The translations under genes and the position numbers were made by a program. Positions 15,364 through 23,807 of a stretch of DNA of 64,000 nucleotides are shown one piece after another; position 1 is the first letter of the stretch, and each line of letters starts with the position of its first letter. The stretch spans positions 1 through 64,000 of the forward strand of contig JAQEYU010000006.1 in assembly GCA_027692465.1 (NCBI GenBank), read 5' to 3'. The stretch is from Enterococcaceae bacterium OF42-14pH9A (GTDB taxonomy: Bacteria > Bacillota > Bacilli > Lactobacillales > Enterococcaceae). Under the pieces are notes generated by a model, which saw only the letters and a program-made list of their open reading frames with translations, had not been told where the DNA came from and did no database searches.

Positions 15364-15714
15364 ATGGAATTGAGTGAAAGTGATGTTGAAAAAGTTGGTT
15401 ATCGCTGTGTGACATTTCGGAAAAGTGAAAAGAAAGTTATCGAACCTGGGGAGCTATCGCTTCACGGAAAGTCACTTCTAATCAAGGAGAAGGAAGTTTT
15501 TGTTTGTCTCCCGTGTCATGAAAAAAAAGGTGTGAAATTTCGAGCGTTTCAACCAGGTTATCCTTTGCGATGGGTCTACTCGTTGATTCGAATCGTGTTT
15601 GCGGCAGATGGTGCAATAATTGCACGTAGAACCGGTCCGGGGCAGGCATTGATTGCCACAAAACGAGGCTGTTCGTTGCTGGCAAATAACTTGCACAACT
15701 TATCGAAAGGATGA
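15364..15714 (+). CDS. Hypothetical protein, paralogue of the next gene (116 aa)
   Basis: ATG 15364 follows AAGAAGGG by 10 bp; the longer TTG start at 15340 lies inside the terminator and is rejected. The C-terminal half (IRIVFAADGAIIARRTGPGQ, then ALIATKRGCSLLANNLHNLS) resembles the C-terminal half of the protein at 15721 (IKVLFSESGKVIALRKTTGD, then ELIACRNVSISDLEKGLQTK). The two are therefore diverged duplicates separated by 6 bp and probably co-transcribed. No family recognised. Confidence 0.6.
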   Translation: MELSESDVEKVGYRCVTFRKSEKKVIEPGELSLHGKSLLIKEKEVFVCLPCHEKKGVKFRAFQPGYPLRWVYSLIRIVFAADGAIIARRTGPGQALIATKRGCSLLANNLHNLSKG

Positions 15715-15720
15715 TCGTTC

Positions 15721-16068
15721 ATGGCAATTAAATTTACAATCTCAAAAAATAGATTAGAAGGAGCCTCGGCTGGGCGGTGTCAAACTTTCTCGAAACAATT
15801 TTACCGCTTTGAAGATGGTAGTGTAATCCGCCAAGTTGGGCAATTTGTCAGCGGAGAAACCATGTATCAAGACTGGGGAGAACCTATTGGCGTTGAAAAG
15901 ATTTACGATCAAATCAAAGTCTTATTTAGCGAATCTGGCAAGGTAATCGCATTGAGAAAGACCACTGGTGATGAACTAATCGCTTGCCGAAATGTATCAA
16001 TATCGGACTTGGAAAAAGGGCTCCAGACAAAAGTTTTACCTAATCGATGCCCTGGACTAATTTCATAA
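15721..16068 (+). CDS. Hypothetical protein, paralogue of the preceding gene (115 aa)
   Basis: A soluble 115-residue protein with ribosome site AAAGGA about 10 bp before ATG 15721. Its second half shares the pattern noted for the 15364 product (GKVIALRK…ELIACRNVS). It ends 8 bp before the candidate large RNA at 16076. Role unknown; the tandem arrangement suggests a small accessory operon under the attenuator at 15296. Confidence 0.6.
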   Translation: MAIKFTISKNRLEGASAGRCQTFSKQFYRFEDGSVIRQVGQFVSGETMYQDWGEPIGVEKIYDQIKVLFSESGKVIALRKTTGDELIACRNVSISDLEKGLQTKVLPNRCPGLIS

Positions 16069-16075
16069 ATATATA

Positions 16076-16543
16076 TTTGACAGTTGAATTTGCTGGAAAG
16101 CAAATTCAACATTGCTGTTTATACAACAAAGTAATCGTTGAGGTCCTGCAAGCTAACGGCATGTGTGACAATCAAAAGAGGCACTACATAAGTTCTTTTG
16201 AAAAGTCGCACTCAAGGTATCAGCCATTGATCTTGATTAGTCTTACAGTAGCCAATAATGAAAGTTCGCAATAAAAGTGGACTGAAAAACAGGGATAACT
16301 CGTTGTATAAAAGCACAATATAGTTTCAGGGCTTATCAGCGCTGCTTAAAAGGGGTCCTGGACGATACGGAGCCTCCGGTAACACGGGGGAATTCACGAA
16401 AGTGATGGACCGTGTGCAGTTTACATTGCAAGATGCCAAGACGTCATTCATCTTATGATTGAGCATATTCAACTTGCATAGAGTTGGGGGTACCGATTGC
16501 TATAAACCCTGCGCCATTATTTTCAGTAAATCCAACTGTCAAA
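16076..16543 (+). ncRNA. Candidate large structured RNA (about 468 nt)
   Basis: TTTGACAGTTG at 16076-16086 is exactly complementary to CAACTGTCAAA at 16533-16543, closing a 468-nt non-coding interval. Inside are GTTGAATTTGCT-GGAA-AGCAAATTCAAC (16083-16110, 12 bp), CTGAAA/TTTCAG (16282/16324) and ACACGG/CCGTGT (16382/16410) holding TCAC-GAAA-GTGA with a GNRA loop. TGCAAG/CTTGCA around 16427-16477 also pairs, with inner pairing. The architecture recalls the large ornate RNAs of Lactobacillales plasmids and phages (ROOL and GOLLD classes), but I cannot match it to a family. The strand is not certain; plus is assumed because of the flanking genes. Confidence 0.55.
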
Positions 16544-16565
16544 GCTACAGAAGGGACGTTTTAGC

Positions 16566-16871
16566 ATGAATGTTCAAAAAGAATGTACTTGGATTTTGAA
16601 AGCAACGAAGAATCAGAAACAAGTGACCTTCGCTGAATTGAATCAACTTCGGCGAAAGAATAGACGCTTGTCCGTTTATTCAGCGAGTGAGAAGCTTCAG
16701 ATCGTGTCGTATCTTGAACGAAACTGTGGGATCACGAAGAGTTATTTAGCCAATCCGGACGCTCATCAATGTGACATGATCCTAATTTTTCCGCAGACGC
16801 GGAAGATCCAACAACCAGAGATTGAAACAGATCGTTACCGTTATGAACGGATTGGAGAGCGGCTGTTTTAG
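16566..16871 (+). CDS. Hypothetical protein (101 aa)
   Basis: A basic soluble protein (ILKATKNQKQVTFAELNQLR, then RRLSVYSASEKLQIVSYLER). The ribosome site GAAGGG is about 10 bp upstream of ATG 16566. A helical middle region and many Arg/Lys residues would allow nucleic-acid binding, but no motif is recognisable. It starts 22 bp after the end of the candidate large RNA. Confidence 0.6.
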   Translation: MNVQKECTWILKATKNQKQVTFAELNQLRRKNRRLSVYSASEKLQIVSYLERNCGITKSYLANPDAHQCDMILIFPQTRKIQQPEIETDRYRYERIGERLF

Positions 16872-16879
16872 CAAGGAGG

Positions 16880-16964
16880 TTCATGTGTTTGACGAAGGGC
16901 GCCACACCCCAATAAAGCTTTCTCCCAGATAGCTATTCTTGGTGCCTTTCATCAAGCACATGAA
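16880..16964 (+). ncRNA. Long imperfect hairpin containing a possible leader peptide
   Basis: TTCATGTG (16880-16887) pairs with CACATGAA (16957-16964), and the stem continues through TTGA/TCAA, GAA/TTC and GGCGCC/GGTGCC to an apical loop of about 35 nt. A ribosome site AAGGAGG (16873-16879) lies just before it, with an ATG (16883) and a GTG (16885) inside the stem that open frames of 10 and 15 codons. This looks like a translation-sensitive leader or a small RNA. Confidence 0.4.
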
Positions 16965-16988
16965 ACAGTCGATTTTAAATAAAATCAC

Positions 16989-17019
16989 AAAAAAGAGGCA
17001 GCCGACCACTGGCTACCTC
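16989..17019 (-). terminator. Minus-strand terminator
   Basis: On the minus strand GAGGTAGCC pairs with GGCTGCCTC (one mismatch), followed by T6. It implies leftward transcription from 17.0-17.2 kb, for which no gene is visible. Confidence 0.55.
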
Positions 17020-17143
17020 AACAGTGAACAAGATACCTGTTTTCCGCCAGGCACAGCTAAATTTTAACAGGAAAACTGATGGTTGCCTATTCTGGATACT
17101 TTGCCTTTGTACATTAAAGTTTGTAACGAAAGGATACATTGAT

Positions 17144-17338
17144 ATGAATCAAGACGATACTTTGCCATTTTACGATGGTTGTGGACGGCTGATTAAGCTA
17201 GAACGAGGTGAAAAATATACATGCAGCGTGCGTGATGGCTATATTCTAGCGCTAAGATATGGCGAAACAGAGGAGATTAAGCCTGTTGTAAGTGGTAAAC
17301 TAGATGTGTTCAAGAAAGCGATTAGAATCGCTGAATGA
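17144..17338 (+). CDS. Small hypothetical protein (64 aa)
   Basis: Starts at ATG 17144 after GAAAGGA and ends 13 bp before the next gene. The product (MNQDDTLPFYDGCGRLIKLE, then RGEKYTCSVRDGYILALRYG) looks like a small beta-rich protein. A longer in-frame extension upstream has no ribosome site. Unknown function; probably co-transcribed with 17352. Confidence 0.55.
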   Translation: MNQDDTLPFYDGCGRLIKLERGEKYTCSVRDGYILALRYGETEEIKPVVSGKLDVFKKAIRIAE

Positions 17339-17351
17339 AAGGAGTAAGACA

Positions 17352-18746
17352 ATGAAAAAGTGGCAAGAATTAAGCAAAAAAGCGAAGGTTGGACTGATTG
17401 GTGGGGCAGCGGTACTTCTAATCGGCGGAACGGCTGGCGCCGTTAAGGTTAATGCAGATAATCAGTATCGCGATCAAAAAAGTGAGATCACGAAAAAACT
17501 TGCGACAGCTTCAGAAAAAGGGGAGCTCGCTCAGAAAGTCAGTCAGTTGGTGGACAAAGACGGATTCTTGAAAAAGGATCTCACTTCTGAAGAAGTTTCC
17601 AAACTACAAGCGGAACTTTCCACGTTGAATGACGAAGTAAAAAAATTCGTGTCTATTCGGAATGAGACGGTTAATCTTTCGGATATTGATACACTGAAAC
17701 AAGACTTGTCGGTAGCCGAAAAGAAACTCGCTATCGAAGAGCAGCTGAAGATAGAAATTACTTCCTATGATCGTTGGTTGACGGCCGATACCGATGTGAA
17801 GAAGTTTGTTATAAGTGACGCAGCATCGGTTGAATCCTTGGAAGGGGTAAAAAAAGCACTCGGTGAAGCAAATCTGATGGCAGACAGCTGGACTAAAAAA
17901 ATTGAGGACGCCTTACAAACGACTGAGAAACAGTTGTCGGCTATTGCGACGGCTGAAAAACTGGTCAACAACCTATACAAAGATAAGAAAGTGAATCCGG
18001 CTGTTAAACGCGCTGATTACGAGAAAGCTGTCAAAGCGGTGAAAGGTCTGACTCGAAAATCAGATAAAGATCCGCTGAACAAAAAACTCGATGAGGTGAA
18101 GAAAGTCATTGAGGAGCGTGAAAAGGCGGAAAAAGCGAAAAAAGAAGCGGAAGCCAAGAAAAAGGCGGAGGCGGAAGCAGCTGAAAAGACCAAAGCTGAC
18201 GCAGCTGCCAAAGAAAAAGCAGAAGCAACTAAGGATGTAGATTCTACGAGTGATACGGAATCCAACAATCAATCAACCAGCGATCAAGGCTCTGAATCTG
18301 ATTGGTCGGATTCAAATGCTGGTTCCGATTGGAGCGGTTCTTCCAATACAGGCAATAATAGCAACTGGGGTTCTGGATCAAGTAGCAACCAAGGCGCGGC
18401 AACTGGCGGCAATCAATCCTCCGGAAATACCGGCGCTGGTTCTTCTAATGCAGGCGGTAACAACAATTCGTCAGGCGGCTCTTCCGGCAATAACAGCGGT
18501 TCTACTGGTGGTAATTCAGGATCAACCGGTGGAAATACCGGTGGCGGTTCAACAAGTGGCGGAAACAATGGTGGGGCAACTGGAGGTAACTCAGGATCAG
18601 GCGATGAAACTACCGATGCGGATATGGAAGCGGACGGATGGATTAAGGCGCCGTATCCTCCTGGAAGTAAGGAACTGTCCAATTGGCTATTTGAAAATGG
18701 GTATTACGGCTACTTTGCATCCGGAGATTGGATTCAACCTTATTAA
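17352..18746 (+). CDS. Membrane-anchored coiled-coil protein with Ser/Gly/Asn-rich linker
   Basis: A 464-residue protein from ATG 17352 after AAGGAG. A basic N-terminus and one membrane segment (VGLIGGAAVLLIGGTAGAV, residues ~14-32) act as a signal anchor. Residues ~40-300 are a long helical region ending in a Lys/Glu/Ala-rich coiled coil. Residues ~310-420 are a low-complexity Ser/Gly/Asn/Thr linker, and the last ~45 residues form a small aromatic domain (GWIKAPYPPGSKELSNWLFE…GYYGYFASGDWIQPY). The layout suits an extracellular protein that crosses the wall. It lies just upstream of the surface adhesin and the conjugation operon, so a role in cell contact or channel assembly is plausible. Confidence 0.6.
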   Translation: MKKWQELSKKAKVGLIGGAAVLLIGGTAGAVKVNADNQYRDQKSEITKKLATASEKGELAQKVSQLVDKDGFLKKDLTSEEVSKLQAELSTLNDEVKKFVSIRNETVNLSDIDTLKQDLSVAEKKLAIEEQLKIEITSYDRWLTADTDVKKFVISDAASVESLEGVKKALGEANLMADSWTKKIEDALQTTEKQLSAIATAEKLVNNLYKDKKVNPAVKRADYEKAVKAVKGLTRKSDKDPLNKKLDEVKKVIEEREKAEKAKKEAEAKKKAEAEAAEKTKADAAAKEKAEATKDVDSTSDTESNNQSTSDQGSESDWSDSNAGSDWSGSSNTGNNSNWGSGSSSNQGAATGGNQSSGNTGAGSSNAGGNNNSSGGSSGNNSGSTGGNSGSTGGNTGGGSTSGGNNGGATGGNSGSGDETTDADMEADGWIKAPYPPGSKELSNWLFENGYYGYFASGDWIQPY

Positions 18747-18768
18747 AAAATCGAAGTATTTGATCTGA

Positions 18769-18797
18769 AGCACTCACGTTGTGGGTGCTTTTTATTT
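18769..18797 (+). terminator. Intrinsic terminator
   Basis: AGCACTCAC pairs with GTGGGTGCT around a 3-nt loop, followed by TTTTATTTT. Confidence 0.8.
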
Positions 18798-18889
18798 TGG
18801 AATTTGAGGTGATTTGTTATGGGAAGTACACGAGATCCACCATGTGGTGCTCTGTTGGCCGTTTTGAAAATGTAGAAAAGGAGAAAATC

Positions 18890-21800
18890 ATGAAACCCAA
18901 AAAGAGTAAGTTTCGAGTGCTTTTGGCACTCTTTGTATTAATTGCGCAAGTCTTCGGATCTCTTCTGCCGATTAAAGAAGTTTTTGCCGCAGATATTTAT
19001 CACCCCGAAGAGGTCACAATTGAATATAGTTATGACGAGGTGTATCACATTACCGCCGATTTGGGAGATGGACGACATTTTGACAATCATCCGACAAACC
19101 CTCTATATGCAGTCTATGAAGGAAAACGGATGCCTGTTTTTTGTATCGAACCTGGTTTTCCAATCGATAATGCAAGCACGCCTGGATATACAAAGAACCC
19201 CCTAACAGGGATTTCTGCCAGAGCAAAATTGATTTCTGTACTTTGGAAATATGCCGGGACAGATACTGATACCCAAGAAGTTGCATCATGGATGATTTGG
19301 AATGAAATTGTGGGATTGAGTAATATTCATGGAACACGACCTGATGGGACCCCGCTAGACTTTGTAGGGATTAGTGCAAAAATCAATCAAGTAGTTGAAA
19401 CATATAAAAAACAACCAAGTTTTAATGGAAACAAGGTAAGAGTAAAGCTTGGAGAATCAGTTACCCTTACTGATACAAATGGTGTTGATCTATCAAGCTT
19501 TGATTTTGAAACACTCAACACTGCGAATATTCAATATAGCGTAAGTGGAAACAAGTTAACAATCACACCAACTACTGCCTCAAAAACAAGCGGTACATTA
19601 GAACTCATGAAGTCAATGGATAAAGGAACTCCTGTCGCATATATGAAAGAAGGGCAACAAACTGTCATGGCAGGTGCCGTTGATGATCCAAATGGTTATC
19701 AAATTCCTATCGAAGTAATCAAAAATGGGGACCTGAAAATCGTAAAACGCGACAAAGAATCTGGCGATCTTGTACCAGGTACGAAATTCGAAGTGACGTT
19801 TTCTGATGGGACACCTAAGAAAACAGTCACTACTGGTGCTGACGGTACAGTGACTTTGAAAAACGTCGCTATCGACGGTACCGAAGTGACCGTGAAAGAA
19901 ATTTCAGTTCCGGCACCTTATGTTGTTGACGGCACCACCTTCAAGGGCAAAATCGTTGCCGGTGAAACCATTGAATTGACTAGCCGCAACATGCGTCAAA
20001 AAGGCCAGATCAAAATCGAAAAAAGCGGACAAGAAACTGGCACAAAACCTTGGAATGAAAATTATTCTTTGGCCGGAAATGAATTCCAGATCCGCAAAGA
20101 CACACAGGATGGCCCAATTGTCGCAACACTGACGACTGATAAAGACGGGAAAGCGGAAACGTCTTCCGACGTTCTAAAAGCGTTGGAATTAGGTAAATAT
20201 TGGGTCGTTGAATCCAAAGCTTCCGCTGGTTTTGTGAATACTTTCAAACCAACTCCTGTTGAATTGAAATATGCCGGTCAAACCGTTGAACTCGTAATCA
20301 ATACCCTGAAGGGTGCCAACCAGGAAGTGACCGGTGAAACCACTCTCACCAAAGAAGACAAAGACACAGGATCTGAAACGCAAGGGAATGCTGTTTTCGA
20401 TGGTGCCGAATACACCTTGTACTATGGCAAAAACGTGGGCAGCCACAAAGCCGATGAACCTGTCTTGTGGACTGATGAATATAAACCAACTCTGACCGTG
20501 GGCGCCAATTCTGAAACACCTGTTGCTGAAAATGCCGTGACGATTACGCTTGATGAAAACGAACAAGCAGGCGTTAGCCACTTGGCAATCGGGTCGTATT
20601 ACTGGCGTGAAACGAAAGCGCCAATTGGATACACGTTTGACAATACTAAATACCCAGTAGAGATCAAAAAAGTGGACGACAGTGCTTCAAATGCAGTAAT
20701 TAAACAGGACGTTACTGCTAAAGAACAAGTGATCCGTTTTGGATTCTCTTTCTATAAATGGGCAGAAGGCAGTTCCGCTTCCGCCGGTGTCAATGGCTTA
20801 GAATTCAAATTGACTCCACAGGAAGGCACAAAGCCAATCACTGGAGCCGATGATACCGCTGTGACTGGCCCGAATGCAGCGTCAGGTCTTGACGGCTACG
20901 GCCAATTCAAAAATATCCCAATCGGGAATTACAAATTTGAGGAAACAAAAGCGCCTGAAGGTTTCGAGTTAATCACGCCACTGTTAATTAACGTCAAATT
21001 CAATGAAAATGAGGAAGACTACGCTCAAAGCGAATATGTTTTCACCATTACTGAAGAAGGTAAAGATCATGCGGTCAAAACAATTACCGTTCCATACAGT
21101 GAATTGACCAATGAAGCTTTCACGGTTTCACTGAATAATCTTATGCTCTACGACAAGGAAGCGGGCACTAATGCCATTGCCTCTGATGCGACTTGGGCGA
21201 ACGGTCAAAAACAAACGCCTGCTGCTGGTGACACGAAGCTACAAGACAAAGTGACTTACGATCTGGCGGAAGCTGGGAAATCTTGGTATCTCGTTTCTAA
21301 AGTAGTTGACGTTGAAGCTACTAAAGCCGCTATCGAAAAAGACGAAGCCGCTGAAGCAGTTGTCGTTTCTAATCAAGAAAAAGAAGTCAAAAATAAATTG
21401 CAAACTGGCTCTTGGACTATGAGCCATACCATTGATACCAGCAAGTATGCAAACAAAGCATTGGTGGTTTACAACTATTTGTATGCTTCCAAAGAAGCTT
21501 ACGAGGCTCAAGAAACTCCAGTAGCGGTTGACGCGGATCTGGAATCAGAAACGCAAACGGTCACTGTTGATGAAGTAAAAGAATTGCACTACGCCATTGG
21601 CTCAGATGCCACTTGGGCAAATGGTGCGAAAAATACTACCGCTGAAGGCGAACAAGTTATTAAAGACAAGGTGTCTTACAAGCTGGACGAAGTAAAAGAC
21701 TGGTACCTGGTTGCCGACGTGATCGATGTTGATGCGACAAAAGCCGCGCAAGCCAAAGACGAAAAAGCAGCACCAGTCGTTCTTTCTACGCAAGAAAAGG

Positions 21801-22522
21801 CAGTCTCCAATAAATTTGCGGAAGGTAATTGGTACTTGGAACACACCATTGACACCAAAGACCTAGAAGGCAAAACTTTGGTTGTCTTCAACCGCCTATT
21901 TGCCAGTGAAGAAGCCTTCAAAGCGGGTGAAGCAGCTGTGGCCGTTGATACCGACTTGAACTCTGAAACGCAAACTGTCACTGTGGATTCTGAACAAAAT
22001 ATCGTCGATATTATGACTAAAGCGCATGATGACAAGGGTCAACAAACCTTTACCCACGGCGACGTTTTGAAAATGTATGACGATGTGAAAATCACAAATA
22101 GCTTGGTTAAAGGTCAAAAACAATCCTTCGAAACCATCTTGTACGCTGTTACGCCAGACGGAAAATCTCAAGAGATTTGGAAATCTGATCGGATCGACTA
22201 TACAGCTGACGAAAAAGAATTTGTTAAAACGGTTGTCACAAAAGAAGTGGACACTAGCAAGTATCCAGAAGGTACGGTTTTCACTTTCAAAGAAATTCAC
22301 TATGACGGTGAGGGCAAAGAAAATGGCCGTCACAACGACGATTTGAAAGAAAAATCTCAGACTTTGTATCCAACCAAAGCGCCTACACCAACCACTCCGA
22401 AAAACGTGACCAGCTATCCAAAAACTGGTGAAACACCAACAGCTGGCCTAACTTTGATTGGTCTTGGCATTGTAATGATTGCGGGTTACTTGGTAATCCA
22501 AAAGAAAAAAGCAACAAAATAA
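18890..22522 (+). CDS. Sortase-anchored thioester adhesin with SpaA-type and VaFE repeats
   Basis: A 1210-residue surface protein starting at ATG 18890 after AAAGGAG. A signal peptide (residues ~1-35, …IKEVFA^AD) is followed by a thioester domain: VFCIEPG with Cys at about residue 85 and TQEVASWMIWNE with Gln at about 129, the Cys-Gln pair that binds host amines. Several SpaA/Cna-B-like modules come next (for example GDLKIVKRDKESGDLVPGTK). Two related repeats begin AIASDATWANGQKQTPA and AIGSDATWANGAKNTTA, and a VaFE-type domain near the end contains DIMTKAHDD. The C-terminus has the sorting signal YPKTGE, a membrane helix and a basic tail. A role in mating-pair attachment is suggested by its place before the conjugation genes. 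Confidence 0.9.
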   Translation: MKPKKSKFRVLLALFVLIAQVFGSLLPIKEVFAADIYHPEEVTIEYSYDEVYHITADLGDGRHFDNHPTNPLYAVYEGKRMPVFCIEPGFPIDNASTPGYTKNPLTGISARAKLISVLWKYAGTDTDTQEVASWMIWNEIVGLSNIHGTRPDGTPLDFVGISAKINQVVETYKKQPSFNGNKVRVKLGESVTLTDTNGVDLSSFDFETLNTANIQYSVSGNKLTITPTTASKTSGTLELMKSMDKGTPVAYMKEGQQTVMAGAVDDPNGYQIPIEVIKNGDLKIVKRDKESGDLVPGTKFEVTFSDGTPKKTVTTGADGTVTLKNVAIDGTEVTVKEISVPAPYVVDGTTFKGKIVAGETIELTSRNMRQKGQIKIEKSGQETGTKPWNENYSLAGNEFQIRKDTQDGPIVATLTTDKDGKAETSSDVLKALELGKYWVVESKASAGFVNTFKPTPVELKYAGQTVELVINTLKGANQEVTGETTLTKEDKDTGSETQGNAVFDGAEYTLYYGKNVGSHKADEPVLWTDEYKPTLTVGANSETPVAENAVTITLDENEQAGVSHLAIGSYYWRETKAPIGYTFDNTKYPVEIKKVDDSASNAVIKQDVTAKEQVIRFGFSFYKWAEGSSASAGVNGLEFKLTPQEGTKPITGADDTAVTGPNAASGLDGYGQFKNIPIGNYKFEETKAPEGFELITPLLINVKFNENEEDYAQSEYVFTITEEGKDHAVKTITVPYSELTNEAFTVSLNNLMLYDKEAGTNAIASDATWANGQKQTPAAGDTKLQDKVTYDLAEAGKSWYLVSKVVDVEATKAAIEKDEAAEAVVVSNQEKEVKNKLQTGSWTMSHTIDTSKYANKALVVYNYLYASKEAYEAQETPVAVDADLESETQTVTVDEVKELHYAIGSDATWANGAKNTTAEGEQVIKDKVSYKLDEVKDWYLVADVIDVDATKAAQAKDEKAAPVVLSTQEKAVSNKFAEGNWYLEHTIDTKDLEGKTLVVFNRLFASEEAFKAGEAAVAVDTDLNSETQTVTVDSEQNIVDIMTKAHDDKGQQTFTHGDVLKMYDDVKITNSLVKGQKQSFETILYAVTPDGKSQEIWKSDRIDYTADEKEFVKTVVTKEVDTSKYPEGTVFTFKEIHYDGEGKENGRHNDDLKEKSQTLYPTKAPTPTTPKNVTSYPKTGETPTAGLTLIGLGIVMIAGYLVIQKKKATK

Positions 22523-22567
22523 GCCAGCTACGGTGACGTTAATCATCGAAGCTGACTCCAAAATGTA

Positions 22568-22616
22568 ATAGCTATGCTGCTTGGTTCCCGCCTTCAGCGT
22601 AGCTATTTTCATTTTA
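22568..22616 (+). terminator. Intrinsic terminator after the adhesin gene
   Basis: ATAGCTATGCTG (22568-22579) pairs with CAGCGTAGCTAT (22595-22606, one G-T pair) and is followed by TTTCATTTT. Confidence 0.7.
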
Positions 22617-22690
22617 TCTTTGGCACGAATGAAAAGAAAGGGTGAACAAAGAATCAGATGGAATCATTGTGTATAGAAAGAAGTGGAATT

Positions 22691-23008
22691 ATGCGTGAAA
22701 TTGCGATTCAAGAAAAAGATTTAACTCTTGCGGTGAGAAAAGAAAGTGGCCGCCTTCGCTATGCGAAGTTGAAAAAGAGCCGGGCAATTGAAGCTTTTGC
22801 CAACGGACAAATTACTAAAGAAAATATCCAGGAATTTACGAAATTGAAAATTATCAAAAACGAGAAAATGTTTGAAATTGAATTAGACCCCGAACGTAGT
22901 TACTTTTCTTATAGCCCCCAAACCGGCATGGAAATCCCGATTCTGTACTTTAAGGGAGGGGTTTTCATGGAAAACTATACGCGAGCACTGAGAAATGAGC
23001 GGCAATAA
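22691..23008 (+). CDS. Hypothetical protein at the head of the transfer operon
   Basis: About 105 residues from ATG 22691, preceded by AGAAAGAAGTGG; an upstream in-frame ATG at 22658 would add 11 residues but has a poorly spaced ribosome site. The protein is soluble and Lys/Glu-rich (MREIAIQEKDLTLAVRKESG, then RYAKLKKSRAIEAFANGQIT). No family recognised. It is the first of a long run of same-strand, tightly spaced genes ending with the SSB gene at 47.6 kb. Confidence 0.6.
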   Translation: MREIAIQEKDLTLAVRKESGRLRYAKLKKSRAIEAFANGQITKENIQEFTKLKIIKNEKMFEIELDPERSYFSYSPQTGMEIPILYFKGGVFMENYTRALRNERQ

Positions 23009-23069
23009 GGATTAGAAAAGAGATTCAAACTGAAATTGAATTAGTTATGAAGTTTAAGGAGGAAATTAC

Positions 23070-23252
23070 ATGTCACAAGAAAAGAAATTAGCCTTAGTAA
23101 TCTGTTTGGGCGTGCTGATGATCGTCTGTGGAGGACTAATCATTTACTTTTTGAAACAAGGGAATACCGTTGCTTTGGTAAGCTGTGCGGTTGTTTTAGC
23201 CGTGCCAACAGGGATTCTTTACATTCGCTCAAAACGGAAACAACGGTATTAA
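23070..23252 (+). CDS. Small two-helix membrane protein (60 aa)
   Basis: Ribosome site AAGGAGG lies 7 bp before ATG 23070. Two hydrophobic segments (LALVICLGVLMIVCGGLIIY and VALVSCAVVLAVPTGILYI) are separated by a short polar turn, with a basic C-terminus (RSKRKQRY). It is probably a small inner component of the transfer apparatus; no family recognised. Confidence 0.65.
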   Translation: MSQEKKLALVICLGVLMIVCGGLIIYFLKQGNTVALVSCAVVLAVPTGILYIRSKRKQRY

Positions 23253-23270
23253 GAGTAGGAGGGAAGATTA

Positions 23271-23447
23271 ATGGAATTGTCGAAGGTAAAGAAACAAGAG
23301 ATCGAAAAGAAAGCAAAAGAAATCATGGAATCAAACGGCGTTGATTATGAAGAATGGCGATTTCAGATTCATTTTGACTACTTGTTGAACAATTTGGGAG
23401 ATCTGAAGGTTCCCGTAAAACCAACACAAGGAGGAAACTCACAATGA
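23271..23447 (+). CDS. Small soluble protein (58 aa)
   Basis: ATG 23271 follows AGGAGGGAAGATTA. The product (MELSKVKKQEIEKKAKEIME, then SNGVDYEEWRFQIHFDYLLN) is charged and helical. Its stop codon overlaps the ATG of the next gene (ATGA), so the two are translationally coupled. Confidence 0.65.
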   Translation: MELSKVKKQEIEKKAKEIMESNGVDYEEWRFQIHFDYLLNNLGDLKVPVKPTQGGNSQ

Positions 23448-23788
23448 CAAATCACTTGAAGTTGATGGCAATCGGTTTTTTCGTTGCTGCAAAAAGCCCA
23501 GGAGAAATGATTGTTAATGTTTTAAACAATGTTAAGGAATGGTTGCTTGCCGGTGCTGTAGTATTTGCAGTCGTGCAATTCATTATTGGCGCCCTGTCAT
23601 TCATGTCAAAAGAGCCGCAGAAACAATCTGCTGGGAAGGATCACATGCTACATGCTTGTATGGGTGTAGTTGCCTGCTTCTCCGCTGGCGCAATTATGTC
23701 ATATTTGCAAACACAAGCAAGTAGCTGGTCGACAATTATCGTCCCTACTCTGCAAAGCTTAGCACTCTCGTTGCCACCAAGATCATGA
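23444..23788 (+). CDS. VirB2/TrbC-like small membrane protein
   Basis: A 114-residue protein with a hydrophobic N-terminal segment and two clear membrane helices (WLLAGAVVFAVVQFIIGALS and ACMGVVACFSAGAIMSYL) joined by a short basic loop (KEPQKQSAGKDH). This is the topology of VirB2/TrbC pilin-type subunits and the position expected at the start of a Gram-positive transfer operon. The assignment rests on topology and context rather than sequence identity. Confidence 0.5.
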   Translation: MTNHLKLMAIGFFVAAKSPGEMIVNVLNNVKEWLLAGAVVFAVVQFIIGALSFMSKEPQKQSAGKDHMLHACMGVVACFSAGAIMSYLQTQASSWSTIIVPTLQSLALSLPPRS

Positions 23789-23807
23789 TTGAAAGGAGGG
23801 GAATCCT

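Noticed and set aside
16076..16543. A MITE-like insertion with 11-bp terminal inverted repeats
   Set aside because: No target-site duplication flanks it and the interior has GNRA-capped hairpins typical of RNA; kept only as an alternative.
18250..18768. 172-codon frame offset within the Ser/Gly-rich gene
   Set aside because: Arises from the low-complexity repeat region in a second frame; no ribosome site.
18942..22333. Several long frames antisense or offset to the adhesin gene
   Set aside because: Shadows of a repetitive, codon-biased gene; no ribosome sites.
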